DNA of 64,000 nucleotides from Gammaproteobacteria bacterium LSUCC0096 (lineage in GTDB: Bacteria > Pseudomonadota > Gammaproteobacteria > Pseudomonadales > Litorivicinaceae). The number at the start of each line of letters is the position of its first letter. Position 1 is the first letter of the stretch. Shown here in pieces: positions 10,139 to 17,823 of this stretch. The stretch lies in assembly GCA_008087055.1 (NCBI GenBank), contig VIEA01000002.1, positions 334,764 to 398,763 of the forward strand, in the 5' to 3' direction. The notes below the pieces were generated by a model, which searched no databases, had not been told where the DNA came from, and worked only from the letters and a program-made list of their open reading frames with translations. The position numbers and the translations under genes were made by a program.

Positions 10139-10925
10139 AGCAATGCTCCGGAGCAGGGAATGAGCCGTCCTTGACGGCCTGGTCGTATGCGCGAAATGCG
10201 TCTTGAATCGAATTTGCGGAAGCCATGAAATTTCTTACAAAGCGCGCGGGCTTCCCTGGTGTGATTCCAAGTAAGTCATGCATTACGAGTACTTGCCCAG
10301 TGGTTGACGGGCCGGCACCGATCCCGATGACAGGTACGGTGGTGACCTTCATGATTGCCTCGGTCACGTGATTCGGTACACATTCAAGAAGAATGATGTC
10401 TGTACCAACTGCATCGAGAGCTGCTGCAGCATCGATAAGTCGTTTTGCAGTTTCATCTGTTCTGCCTTGAACTCGATATCCGCCAAACTGGTTCACAAAC
10501 TGTGGTGTTAGCCCGAGGTGGCAACAGGTGGCAGCACCTTGATCCTGATAGAGTTTAACTAGGTCGACTAGATTGCTCCCTCCCTCGACTTTGACGACAT
10601 GTGCGCCCGCCTGCATTAATTCACGGGCGGTATTCACGGCATCTTGCGTGGTTGCCGATGCCATGAAAGGGATGTCGGCGACAATCAGGCAGTGTGGAGA
10701 GGCCGCTGCCACACATTGCGTGTGATAAGCAATGTCAGCAACTTTGACCGGGAGTGTACTTTGGTTTCCTTGGAGAACCATGCCGAGAGAGTCGCCAACT
10801 AAGATGGTGTCGATGCCAACTTCAGAGGCGAGATTTGCAAAACAGGCGTCGTACGCAGTGACCATACTGAATTTTGTGTTTTCAGCTCGATGCTTCTTCA
10901 GCGTATTGAGGGTGATTTGTGCCAC
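10128..10925 (-). CDS. panB: 3-methyl-2-oxobutanoate hydroxymethyltransferase
   Basis: PanB transfers a hydroxymethyl group from methylene-tetrahydrofolate to ketoisovalerate, producing ketopantoate. The 265-residue protein has the TIM-barrel blocks MVTAYDACFA, VGDSLGMVLQG, KVEGG and IGIGAGPSTTGQVLVMHDLLG. The start is GTG at 10925 with AGGA upstream. It lies in a folK-panB-panC operon downstream of pcnB, the order found in Pseudomonas. Confidence 0.97.
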   Translation of the reverse strand: MAQITLNTLKKHRAENTKFSMVTAYDACFANLASEVGIDTILVGDSLGMVLQGNQSTLPVKVADIAYHTQCVAAASPHCLIVADIPFMASATTQDAVNTARELMQAGAHVVKVEGGSNLVDLVKLYQDQGAATCCHLGLTPQFVNQFGGYRVQGRTDETAKRLIDAAAALDAVGTDIILLECVPNHVTEAIMKVTTVPVIGIGAGPSTTGQVLVMHDLLGITPGKPARFVRNFMASANSIQDAFRAYDQAVKDGSFPAPEHCFEE

Positions 10926-10935
10926 TGCATACTTC

Positions 10936-11409
10936 CTATGTATCTATTCGAACCAGTGTGGATGAATCGTAGCGGTTTCGGTCGAGCTGGTCACCTATTG
11001 GCGTGATTCCACTGGGTATTAGGTCAAAAAGCGGGATTGCCACAAATGTGCGATTAAACAACTCCTTGTGTGGAATGGTGAGTTCGGGAGTGTTTATTCG
11101 GAGGTTTCCGTAGAACAGAATATCGATGTCGATTGTCCTCGGTCCCCAATGTTGAGTTTTCACTCGCTGTTGTTGCTGTTCAATGTCTTGGATCGTTATC
11201 AGTAATTCTTCGGGAGTTAGTGACGTGTACCCCGAAATGACTGTATTCACAAAATCAGGCTGATCCTGAGGTCCGAGAGGTTTGGATTGGTAAAGTTGCG
11301 CACATTCAATCGTGTTGACCGTTTGAGCTAAGGATCGAATAGCTTGTTTGATTTGAGCGACAGGGTCGTTGAGGTTTGAACCCAGTGCCAAGAACACCTG
11401 ACTAGTCAC
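10936..11409 (-). CDS. folK: 2-amino-4-hydroxy-6-hydroxymethyldihydropteridine pyrophosphokinase
   Basis: FolK transfers pyrophosphate from ATP to the pterin precursor of folate. The 157-residue reading starts with GTG at 11409, giving MTSQVFLALGSN, the family N-terminus; the longer open frame to 11643 runs inside pcnB and is rejected. Signature blocks WGPRTIDIDILFYG and PHKELFNRTFVAIPL are intact. The start overlaps the pcnB stop by 8 bases. Folate-dependent panB follows directly, giving a metabolic link. Confidence 0.95.
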   Translation of the reverse strand: MTSQVFLALGSNLNDPVAQIKQAIRSLAQTVNTIECAQLYQSKPLGPQDQPDFVNTVISGYTSLTPEELLITIQDIEQQQQRVKTQHWGPRTIDIDILFYGNLRINTPELTIPHKELFNRTFVAIPLFDLIPSGITPIGDQLDRNRYDSSTLVRIDT

Positions 11410-12733
11410 GGCGCTTGGATTTTCTGCGTGGCCGACGTTTTGGTGGCTCGTCTTGGTCGTCTTTGACTGAGGCGATAAGATCACGTCGCTGTGCTTCATC
11501 CGCAATTTGATATTGCGTCCACCATTCACCGAGTCCGCCAGGGATCTCGCCGGAGCGCTCGCGTAGCAGCAAGAAGTCATAGCCAGCTCGAAATCTGGGG
11601 TGTTCAAGGGTTGAGTCTGGACGACGACCGTGTCGCTTCTCAAGCTTCACCTGGAGCTCCCATATTTCTCGGATGGTGATACTGAATCGCTTTGGTATCG
11701 CGATAAATTGCTGATTGAAGTCGAGCGTTTCGGAGCACGCGATTGCGAGCGCCTGTGTTCGTCCATGCCCTTCAGCCTCGAGTTCCTCCCAGCGATTCTG
11801 AACCTGAGGCCAGTGCAGGGCTGCATATAAGAATGCGGGAGTGACTGATTTGCCTTCGTTCAGCCGCGTGTCTGTATTCAATAGGGCGAGTTCGATCAAT
11901 CGTTGGTAGTGTGGATCGTCGGCTTCGCTCAACAGGGCTTCTGTTTGCGGAAAAAGTGGCCGTAATAGCTCATACTTTACGAGCTCCGGAAATGTTGCCT
12001 GACCATGACCTGCCTGAAGCAATTTCAAAATTTCATCAAACAGCCGAGATGCTGACACATCTCTCAAAAGTGGTGCGAGACGCCGAATCGGCTCCGCTGT
12101 TTCTTCTTCGAGCTCGAGGCCAAGTTTGCCAATAAATCGAATAGCTCGGAGCATGCGAACGGGATCTTCTCGGTAGCGCGTTTCGGGATCACCGATTATG
12201 CGGATAACGCCATCTTCTAGATCATCGTAGCCGCCAACAAAATCCAATACCTCATGGTTTGAAGGATCGTAGTAAAGGGCATTCATCGTAAAGTCACGAC
12301 GAACCGCATCGTCTTCGACAGTACCAAACACGTTATCGCGGACGAGCATACCTGAAGCGTTTGCTTGTCTTAGATGGCTATTTTCCGCTGAGCCTCTGAA
12401 CGTTGTGACCTCGATAATTTCTGGTCCCATACGGACATGGACAATCTGAAAGCGTCTCCCGATGATGCGGGATTTACGAAAGAGCTTTTGCACTTCCGCA
12501 GGCTTGGCACTTGTTGCAACATCGAAGTCTTTAGGATGCTTGCCGAGTAATAAATCTCTAATTCCACCACCAACAAGATAGGCCTCATAGCCCGCCTGCT
12601 GCAGGATTTCGATGACGCGAAGACTGCCGTGGGAAAGGTCTCGGTGATTAATTCCGTGATATTCCTGAGAGATGACGTCTTTAAATACGTCAATACTCGG
12701 CGAAGATTTCTTTTTAAACACCGAAAACAACAC
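11402..12733 (-). CDS. pcnB: Poly(A) polymerase I
   Basis: PcnB adds 3' poly(A) tails that promote RNA decay. Key motifs are YLVGGGIRDLLLG, the metal-binding Asp pair in KDFDV, and IGRRFQIVHV, which distinguishes poly(A) polymerases from CCA-adding enzymes; the C-terminus is a basic Arg/Lys tail. The open frame extends to 12814, but that part crosses the terminator at 12782-12803 and is unlikely to be translated. I place the start at GTG 12733 (443 residues); TTG at 12730 is equally possible. An N-terminal MLFSVFKKK-like sequence resembles Pseudomonas PcnB. Confidence 0.92.
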   Translation of the reverse strand: MLFSVFKKKSSPSIDVFKDVISQEYHGINHRDLSHGSLRVIEILQQAGYEAYLVGGGIRDLLLGKHPKDFDVATSAKPAEVQKLFRKSRIIGRRFQIVHVRMGPEIIEVTTFRGSAENSHLRQANASGMLVRDNVFGTVEDDAVRRDFTMNALYYDPSNHEVLDFVGGYDDLEDGVIRIIGDPETRYREDPVRMLRAIRFIGKLGLELEEETAEPIRRLAPLLRDVSASRLFDEILKLLQAGHGQATFPELVKYELLRPLFPQTEALLSEADDPHYQRLIELALLNTDTRLNEGKSVTPAFLYAALHWPQVQNRWEELEAEGHGRTQALAIACSETLDFNQQFIAIPKRFSITIREIWELQVKLEKRHGRRPDSTLEHPRFRAGYDFLLLRERSGEIPGGLGEWWTQYQIADEAQRRDLIASVKDDQDEPPKRRPRRKSKRRD

Positions 12734-12779
12734 AAGACCCCATTGGCATAAAGAGGGAATGATACCAGAGCCAGGCAAT

Positions 12780-12804
12780 AAAAAAGGGGCTTTCGCCCCT
12801 TTTG
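12780..12804 (-). terminator. Strong terminator ending the CrcZ-like RNA, just before pcnB
   Basis: Read leftward, AAAAGGGGC pairs with GCCCCTTTT (12803-12795 with 12790-12782) around GAAA, and the descending arm runs into six T (12785-12780). On the other strand the T-run is only four. It lies 46 bases before the probable pcnB start, so pcnB expression by read-through from upstream must pass this hairpin. Confidence 0.9.
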
Positions 12805-13054
12805 ATAATCGCACGCTAGTGATTATTTTTATTGTTCGTACGTCTTAAAATTACCTTTCAGTGTGCAATCTCAGTTCCAAGTTGCATTCCATACAACCAA
12901 GGCCTCAGCTTACGCTTTGTTATAATTATCGGCCCGAGGAAGCAATCCTGCTTCCCTGAAACCCAGTTCTCACAGTGAACCGTAATCTCATTCAGCTATG
13001 TTGTTATTGTTGTCGCTGTTTTTGTTCTTTTTTATTGGTCTTATCACGAACACC
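12780..13054 (-). ncRNA. crcZ: CrcZ-like small RNA (Hfq/Crc decoy), about 275 nt
   Basis: Seen directly: a sigma-54 promoter at 13080-13064 predicts a start near 13054, no reading frame follows, and a strong terminator lies at 12804-12780. The RNA would carry A-rich motifs of the AAnAAnAA type at 13036-13018 (AATAAAAAAGAACAAAAAC), 13013-12999 (ACAACAATAACAACA) and 12836-12823 (AACAATAAAAATAA), plus a hairpin at 12956-12939 (GGAAGCA/TGCTTCC). Known: in Pseudomonas the CbrB-activated sRNA CrcZ lies exactly between cbrB and pcnB, and its A-rich motifs sequester Hfq/Crc and relieve catabolite repression. Inference: this is the ortholog or functional equivalent. It is shorter than the roughly 400-nt P. 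aeruginosa RNA. Confidence 0.85.
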
Positions 13055-13063
13055 TCTAAGGAC

Positions 13064-13080
13064 TGCACATGCTGTGCCAA
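13064..13080 (-). promoter_or_regulatory. Sigma-54 promoter of the CrcZ-like RNA
   Basis: TTGGCACAGCATGTGCA contains the -24 GG and -12 GC dinucleotides with exactly the required 10 bases between them, and TGGCAC matches the consensus fully. It points leftward, away from cbrB, into a region with no gene before pcnB. Confidence 0.9.
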
Positions 13081-13176
13081 CTTGTTCCAGGTGCAATAAA
13101 TGCTTGATTTAAGTCACTTTCTGAGGGGCCTACTTAGGATCTTTAGACCTAGGGCTTAGGTCGTGGAGAGAAAAAC

Positions 13177-13215
13177 TGTTACCTACAGTTACTTTTGGTA
13201 ACGCTTTGGTGTTAC
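13177..13215. promoter_or_regulatory. Upstream activating sequence with TGTTAC/GTAAC half-sites (CbrB binding)
   Basis: Half-sites TGTTAC (13177-13182), AGTTAC (13187-13192), GTAACG (13198-13203) and TGTTAC (13210-13215) are spaced 10-12 bases apart, about one helical turn each. TGTTAC-N15-GTAACG is close to the inverted repeat reported for Pseudomonas CbrB. The array is 124-160 bases upstream of the predicted start of the small RNA, a normal enhancer distance for sigma-54 activators, and overlaps the cbrB stop codon. Confidence 0.75.
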
Positions 13216-14540
13216 AAATCTGAAGGCTCATCTTTGCGGCGCGGAATTCCAAGTCGATTTCTTCGTTCCCAAAGACTCTTTCGGCTGATACCTAAACGTT
13301 TAGCCAACTCGGTCTCACTCATGTGTTCTTCATGGGATAATACAAAGTGCTGAAAGTAGTCCTCAAGCGACATCATCGGTTGCGCTCGGCTGGGAGCTCG
13401 CTGCTCTCCAGCAGAAAAATCATGCTCTGGGCTTTGCGTGCTTTGTAGACCGAGGTCTGCATGATCGATCATTGGACCTTCGCAGAGAACAACCGCTCGT
13501 TCAATGACATTTCCAAGTTCTCGAACGTTCCCTGGCCATGCATGACTTTGTATCGCAGACCGTGCGCCACCACTAAATTTGAGTTCTGTGCGGTTCATCC
13601 GATGTTTGACGCGATCGAGGAAGGCTTCTGCGAGTAGCAGAATATCGTTCTCACGCTCTCTGAGCGGTGGACATCTCAACTCGATGACGTTTAATCGGTA
13701 ATATAAATCCTCTCGAAACAGTCCCTTGGCGACCATGTCTAACAAATTACGGTGAGTCGCAGCAACGAGTCGAACGCTGACGTAAGTTCGATCTGTACTT
13801 CCAACTCTCCGAATCTCGCCTTCCTGAAGCACTCTCAATAGCCTTGACTGCGCCTCTAGTGGAAGTTCACCGATCTCATCGAGGAATAACGTAGAGCCAT
13901 CAGCTGATTCGATTAATCCCGCCCTGTCTTGAGTTGCACCAGTAAAAGCCCCTTTGACGTGACCGAATAATTCAGCTTCGATCAAAGATTCTGGAATCGC
14001 AGCACAGTTCACGGAAATCATTTCTTTGTCGGCGCGTGATGACAGTTGATGAATCGACTGCGCCACGAGCTCTTTCCCGGTCCCCGACTCACCGCCGATC
14101 AAAATCGTTGTATCCAGTGGTGCGACACGCAATATTTGTTTTTTCAGTTTGAGCATGACATCGCATTGTCCAATCATGGTGTCAGCTGTACTGTTAGGCC
14201 CCGACGATGACGCTTTCTCAATTACTCGGAGAAGATCTTGGTGATCGACTGGCTTTGTGAGGCAGTCAAAGGCGCCTTTCCGCATGGCAACAATACCTGC
14301 CTGAAGGGACACTTGTCCGACCAAAAGAATGAGAGGAACTGGCTTAAAGTGGGATATCAGATCAATACCAGACCCATCAGAGAGTCGATGCTCGCTGATA
14401 ACGCAATCGATTACAGAATCCTGTGACATCGCTTCTTTACGCGATTCAGCAACCAGAACCTTATGCCCGTGCTGCTCAAGGGCCATTTGAATCGATTTGC
14501 GAATAATAGCTTCGTCTGTAACGAGAAGTAGCGTTGCCAT
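13212..14540 (-). CDS. cbrB: CbrB-like sigma-54 response regulator with a degenerate receiver
   Basis: NtrC-class activator of 442 residues. Receiver domain 1-115: the acidic pocket Asp9-Glu10 and the Lys of TKP are present, but the phospho-acceptor position holds Glu50 (VISEHRLSDG) and the switch Thr/Ser is replaced (ILLVGQV). The AAA+ domain is complete: Walker A GESGTGKE, GAFTGA loop, Walker B LFLDEIGE. A C-terminal Fis-like helix-turn-helix (ETELAKRLGISRKSLWERR) ends the protein. Position between gluQ and pcnB identifies it as CbrB, the C/N-balance regulator of Pseudomonas. The kinase gene cbrA, normally between gluQ and cbrB, is absent: only 33 bases separate them. Glu may mimic the phosphorylated state. 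Confidence 0.9.
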   Translation of the reverse strand: MATLLLVTDEAIIRKSIQMALEQHGHKVLVAESRKEAMSQDSVIDCVISEHRLSDGSGIDLISHFKPVPLILLVGQVSLQAGIVAMRKGAFDCLTKPVDHQDLLRVIEKASSSGPNSTADTMIGQCDVMLKLKKQILRVAPLDTTILIGGESGTGKELVAQSIHQLSSRADKEMISVNCAAIPESLIEAELFGHVKGAFTGATQDRAGLIESADGSTLFLDEIGELPLEAQSRLLRVLQEGEIRRVGSTDRTYVSVRLVAATHRNLLDMVAKGLFREDLYYRLNVIELRCPPLRERENDILLLAEAFLDRVKHRMNRTELKFSGGARSAIQSHAWPGNVRELGNVIERAVVLCEGPMIDHADLGLQSTQSPEHDFSAGEQRAPSRAQPMMSLEDYFQHFVLSHEEHMSETELAKRLGISRKSLWERRNRLGIPRRKDEPSDL

Positions 14541-14573
14541 GAATATCCCTATTTCAGGATAGTTTACGAGTTT

Positions 14574-15443
14574 CTATATCGAAAGGGTATTCGCTTCTGA
14601 AGCCTTTACAATGATTGAAAGGAAATTGTCCAACGAAAGAAAATAATCGAGCCAAATCTCTGCGCTATCTATTTCGCTAGGCGTATCGTTTAGTAACAAT
14701 AAACGCGCAATGGTGGCAAAACTGTGTCCTGGTTGATCCCAATCGACGGGGGTCGCAAAGGTTTGCTTTGATAGCTTCGCCCCATCGGCGCCTACTAAAA
14801 CGGGGAAGTGTCCGTATGATGGGCTCTGATACCCCAAAAGCTTCGATATGAAACATTGCATGGGGGTTGACTCGAGAAGATCGATCCCTCGAATCACGTG
14901 GGTGATCTGATCAATGTGTTCATCGATAGCGCAGGCCAGCTGATAGGCAAAAAGGCCATCCCGTCTTTTTATAATGAAGTCACCAGGTGGACTCATTCTC
15001 CTAACTGGTGTGAATAGATCTTGTATGTCGAGGTCGATACCATTTGTGTCAATCCTTACTGCGTTGCCCTCGATCAAAGCTTGCCCGATCCGATGACGAC
15101 ACATGCCGGGATATGGTCCACGCGGCAATGATTTACGGGTGCAGTCACAGGAATACAGAAGACTCTTACTCTCTAAGCTTTTAAGAGCTAAAGCATAATC
15201 TGAGATCCTTTCAGTCTGAAATCGAACGGCTTCAGAGGGTTTGAATCCAAACGCATCAAGGCATTTGAGAATTGAATCGGAATAGATGGCTTTACACCGT
15301 TTCTCATCCAGATCATCAATACGGATCAACCATTCACCATTATGGTGTTTTGCGTGGATGTAGCTGACGAGTGCAGCAAAGATGGACCCTAGATGCAACG
15401 GGCCGGTCGCAGAGGGTGCAAACCGACCACGGTACGGAGCCAA
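14574..15443 (-). CDS. gluQ: Glutamyl-queuosine tRNA(Asp) synthetase
   Basis: GluQRS is a shortened GluRS paralogue that attaches glutamate to queuosine at position 34 of tRNA-Asp. The protein has the HIGH-like motif FAPSATGPLHLGS, a zinc site built from CDC with a downstream Tyr and Cys (YPGMC), and the KMSKS-like KLSKQ. The open frame reaches 15497, but that part lies inside dksA; I choose TTG at 15443 (289 residues), 5 bases after the dksA stop, because the family starts just before YRGRFAPS. dksA-gluQ is a widespread pair. Confidence 0.92.
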   Translation of the reverse strand: MAPYRGRFAPSATGPLHLGSIFAALVSYIHAKHHNGEWLIRIDDLDEKRCKAIYSDSILKCLDAFGFKPSEAVRFQTERISDYALALKSLESKSLLYSCDCTRKSLPRGPYPGMCRHRIGQALIEGNAVRIDTNGIDLDIQDLFTPVRRMSPPGDFIIKRRDGLFAYQLACAIDEHIDQITHVIRGIDLLESTPMQCFISKLLGYQSPSYGHFPVLVGADGAKLSKQTFATPVDWDQPGHSFATIARLLLLNDTPSEIDSAEIWLDYFLSLDNFLSIIVKASEANTLSI

Positions 15444-15447
15444 GTGT

Positions 15448-15882
15448 TTAGGCGCCTGTTTGTTTTTCGCGAAGCTCGTCGAGCGTCTTACAGTCAACGC
15501 ACTGCGTAGCGGTTGGACGTGCTTCTAGACGACGCAAACCGATTTCGATTCCACAGGTTTCACAAAAACCGTAATCGTCGTTCTCAATCGCTTCGAGTGT
15601 CTTATCGATTTTCTTAATCAACTTACGTTCACGATCCCTGGTGCGAAGCTCGAGGCTAAACTCTTCTTCTTGGGTGGCACGATCGGCGGGGTCAGCAAAA
15701 TTCGCAGCCTCTTCTTTCATGTGCGAAACGGTGCGGTCGACTTCTTCCATAAGATTCCGCTTCCATTGCTCGAGAATCTTCACGAAGTGTTCACGCATCG
15801 CATCACTCATGTACTCTTCATCTTTCGATGCTTGGTACGGATCAACGTAGCCTAAGAGTGATTCTTGTTTATTCGTTGCCAT
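15448..15882 (-). CDS. dksA: RNA polymerase-binding transcription factor DksA
   Basis: DksA binds the polymerase secondary channel and, with ppGpp, controls stable RNA and amino-acid promoters. The 144-residue protein has a coiled-coil with the tip motif DPADRA (Asp64 and Asp67, both functionally essential in E. coli) and a C-terminal C4 zinc finger (CETC and CVDC). All four Cys are present, so this is the zinc-containing form. It is divergent from the aminotransferase gene, with an 89-base gap holding both promoters. Confidence 0.97.
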   Translation of the reverse strand: MATNKQESLLGYVDPYQASKDEEYMSDAMREHFVKILEQWKRNLMEEVDRTVSHMKEEAANFADPADRATQEEEFSLELRTRDRERKLIKKIDKTLEAIENDDYGFCETCGIEIGLRRLEARPTATQCVDCKTLDELREKQTGA

Positions 15883-15971
15883 TGTTGGCGAAACTCCACA
15901 CTATAAAATTAGACGCGAGAAAGTATCAGAACATTGTCGACTGTACCACCCTCTTTCAACGGGAGAACATA

Positions 15972-17144
15972 TTGAGACCAATTGACCCACGCCCTCTGGC
16001 TGACAGACTTCAATCAATCCCTCCTTTTCATGTGATGGAGGTGGTGCGGATAGCGGAGGAGCTTGAGTCTCAGGGTGTCGATGTCATCCACCTCGAGGTG
16101 GGAGAGCCTGATTTCCCAACATCGCAGTCTGTGATCGAGCGCGCATGCAATGCCTTGCAGGCTGGTAAAACGCGATACACCGATGCGCGCGGAATTCAGA
16201 CGCTTCGCGATGCACTATCGACTTGGTATCGATCTCAAGGACTTGACGTGCCGGCGCGAAGAATTCAAATCACTGTTGGGGCCTCAGCCGGGCTATTGTT
16301 AGCGTCTGCGGCCACCACGAATCCGGGTGATGGAGTGTTGATGGCGGATCCCGCGTATCCATGTAATCCAAGATTTGTAGAAGCAGTTGGTGGCAAGGTT
16401 CATTGGATTAAAACGGACATTGCATCGCGGTTTCAACCAACATGTGAGGCACTTGAGATCGAGGCGACCATACGTGATCGCACCTTGATGCTGGCACATC
16501 CGGCAAATCCCACCGGGCAGGCTGTACCAGGTGTTGAGCTCGAACGGATGATTCAATGGTGTTTAACAACCAATCGTCACTTAATTGTCGACGAGATTTA
16601 TCAGAGCCTTTCATTTCATAATTCTTTGGGTAGTAGTCTTGCGATTTCAGACCAACACTTTGTCGTCGGGAGCTTCTCGAAGTATTTCAATATGACAGGT
16701 TGGCGGCTTGGTTGGCTCGTAATTCCAGAATACGCACTTGAGGCAACACAGCGATTAGCGCAGCACTTATTTATTTGCGCACCATCATTTGCACAAGAAG
16801 CTGCCTTGTCCTGTTTCGAGCCTGATGCATTGCGAGAAGCAGAGATGCATCGGCTAGAGTTAAAAGAGCGGCGTGACCTCTTAATTCCTCGCCTTGAAGA
16901 CATGGGTTTTAAAATTGCAGCAGAGCCTGATGGTGCTTTTTATGTGTTTGTTGATGCGTCCGATATCACCTCGGATAGTCAGCAATTTTGTGCTGAGCTC
17001 ATTCGTGAAACCGGAGTAGCAATCACTCCAGGTATCGATTTTTCAGACAGTCTCCCTCCAACATGGATTCGGATTGCTTATACGCAACCTGCCGATCGAT
17101 TGGTTGAGGCGCTCGAGAGAATGGCCCGCTTTATTCATGATTGA
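15972..17144 (+). CDS. PLP-dependent class I/II aminotransferase
   Basis: Cytoplasmic fold-type I aminotransferase of the aspartate/aromatic family; its exact substrate cannot be read from sequence. The PLP-binding Lys is in SFSKYFNMTGWRLGW, and NPTGQ and the GEPDFPT substrate-loop motif are conserved. I place the start at TTG 15972 because a GGGAG site lies 6 bases upstream and the protein (390 residues) then begins like its relatives; the upstream open frame to 15828 overlaps dksA. It overlaps sfsA by 8 bases, a Pseudomonas-like arrangement next to dksA. Confidence 0.9.
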   Translation: MRPIDPRPLADRLQSIPPFHVMEVVRIAEELESQGVDVIHLEVGEPDFPTSQSVIERACNALQAGKTRYTDARGIQTLRDALSTWYRSQGLDVPARRIQITVGASAGLLLASAATTNPGDGVLMADPAYPCNPRFVEAVGGKVHWIKTDIASRFQPTCEALEIEATIRDRTLMLAHPANPTGQAVPGVELERMIQWCLTTNRHLIVDEIYQSLSFHNSLGSSLAISDQHFVVGSFSKYFNMTGWRLGWLVIPEYALEATQRLAQHLFICAPSFAQEAALSCFEPDALREAEMHRLELKERRDLLIPRLEDMGFKIAAEPDGAFYVFVDASDITSDSQQFCAELIRETGVAITPGIDFSDSLPPTWIRIAYTQPADRLVEALERMARFIHD

Positions 17145-17823
17145 TTATCAGGGCTCTCTTATCGAAGGACGTTTAATCAGTCGTTACAAACGATTTTTTG
17201 CTGACATCGATACAGGTGATGCCGTTATTACTGCGCATTGTGCGAATACAGGTCGTATGACTGGATTGCTCGAAGAAGGTTCACGTGTCTGGTTTCGTAA
17301 GCAACCGCCGGGCCGAAAACTGGGCTTCGCTTGGGAATTAATCGAAGTGGGTCCGGGTATGGCATGTGTCAACACGGCGCGCGCAAATGAATTGCTGTCG
17401 TCGACCGATCTGTCACTTTGGATATCTGGGGTCACCTTGGTTCGCCGTGAACCGAGAGTGGGTTCGCACCGTTTTGATCTTGAATTATCGCGTGATGGCA
17501 AGCCAGTGTATGTCGAGATTAAATCAGTCACGCTCTGTGACGATCAGGGTGTGGGGTTATTTCCTGATGCACCATCTGAGCGTGCGACGCAGCACTTGAA
17601 TCTATTAGCGGAAATGGCAGCTGATGGACTCGAGACCCACTTGGTGTTTGTAGCGATGCATTCTGGGATTAAGTCGATTGCTCCGCATCGAATCCTTGAC
17701 CCTGCATTTGCTAATGCGTGCACGAGGGCTCTCGATGCGGGTGTAACCCTTCATGCGCTACAAACAAAAATCACTCCGCATTACATCCAGCTCGCTGGAG
17801 CGATTCCTCTTCACCTTGATTAA
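17137..17823 (+). CDS. sfsA: Sugar fermentation stimulation protein SfsA
   Basis: SfsA is a nucleic-acid-binding protein with a PD-(D/E)XK nuclease-like fold whose physiological role is still uncertain; in E. coli its overproduction stimulates maltose gene expression. The 228-residue protein contains RYKRFFADI, HCANTGRMTG, the core strand VYVEIKSVTL and FPDAPSERATQHL. The start ATG 17137 lies inside the aminotransferase end. Its stop overlaps the convergent purD stop by four bases. Confidence 0.94.
   Translation: MIDYQGSLIEGRLISRYKRFFADIDTGDAVITAHCANTGRMTGLLEEGSRVWFRKQPPGRKLGFAWELIEVGPGMACVNTARANELLSSTDLSLWISGVTLVRREPRVGSHRFDLELSRDGKPVYVEIKSVTLCDDQGVGLFPDAPSERATQHLNLLAEMAADGLETHLVFVAMHSGIKSIAPHRILDPAFANACTRALDAGVTLHALQTKITPHYIQLAGAIPLHLD

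Noticed and set aside
11410-11643. Longer open frame upstream of folK
   Set aside because: It lies wholly within pcnB in another frame; FolK proteins begin just before the LALGSN strand, matching GTG 11409.
12734-12814. Upstream extension of pcnB giving 27 extra N-terminal residues
   Set aside because: It reads through the terminator hairpin at 12782-12803 and has no similarity to PcnB N-termini; the starts at 12733 or 12730 fit better.
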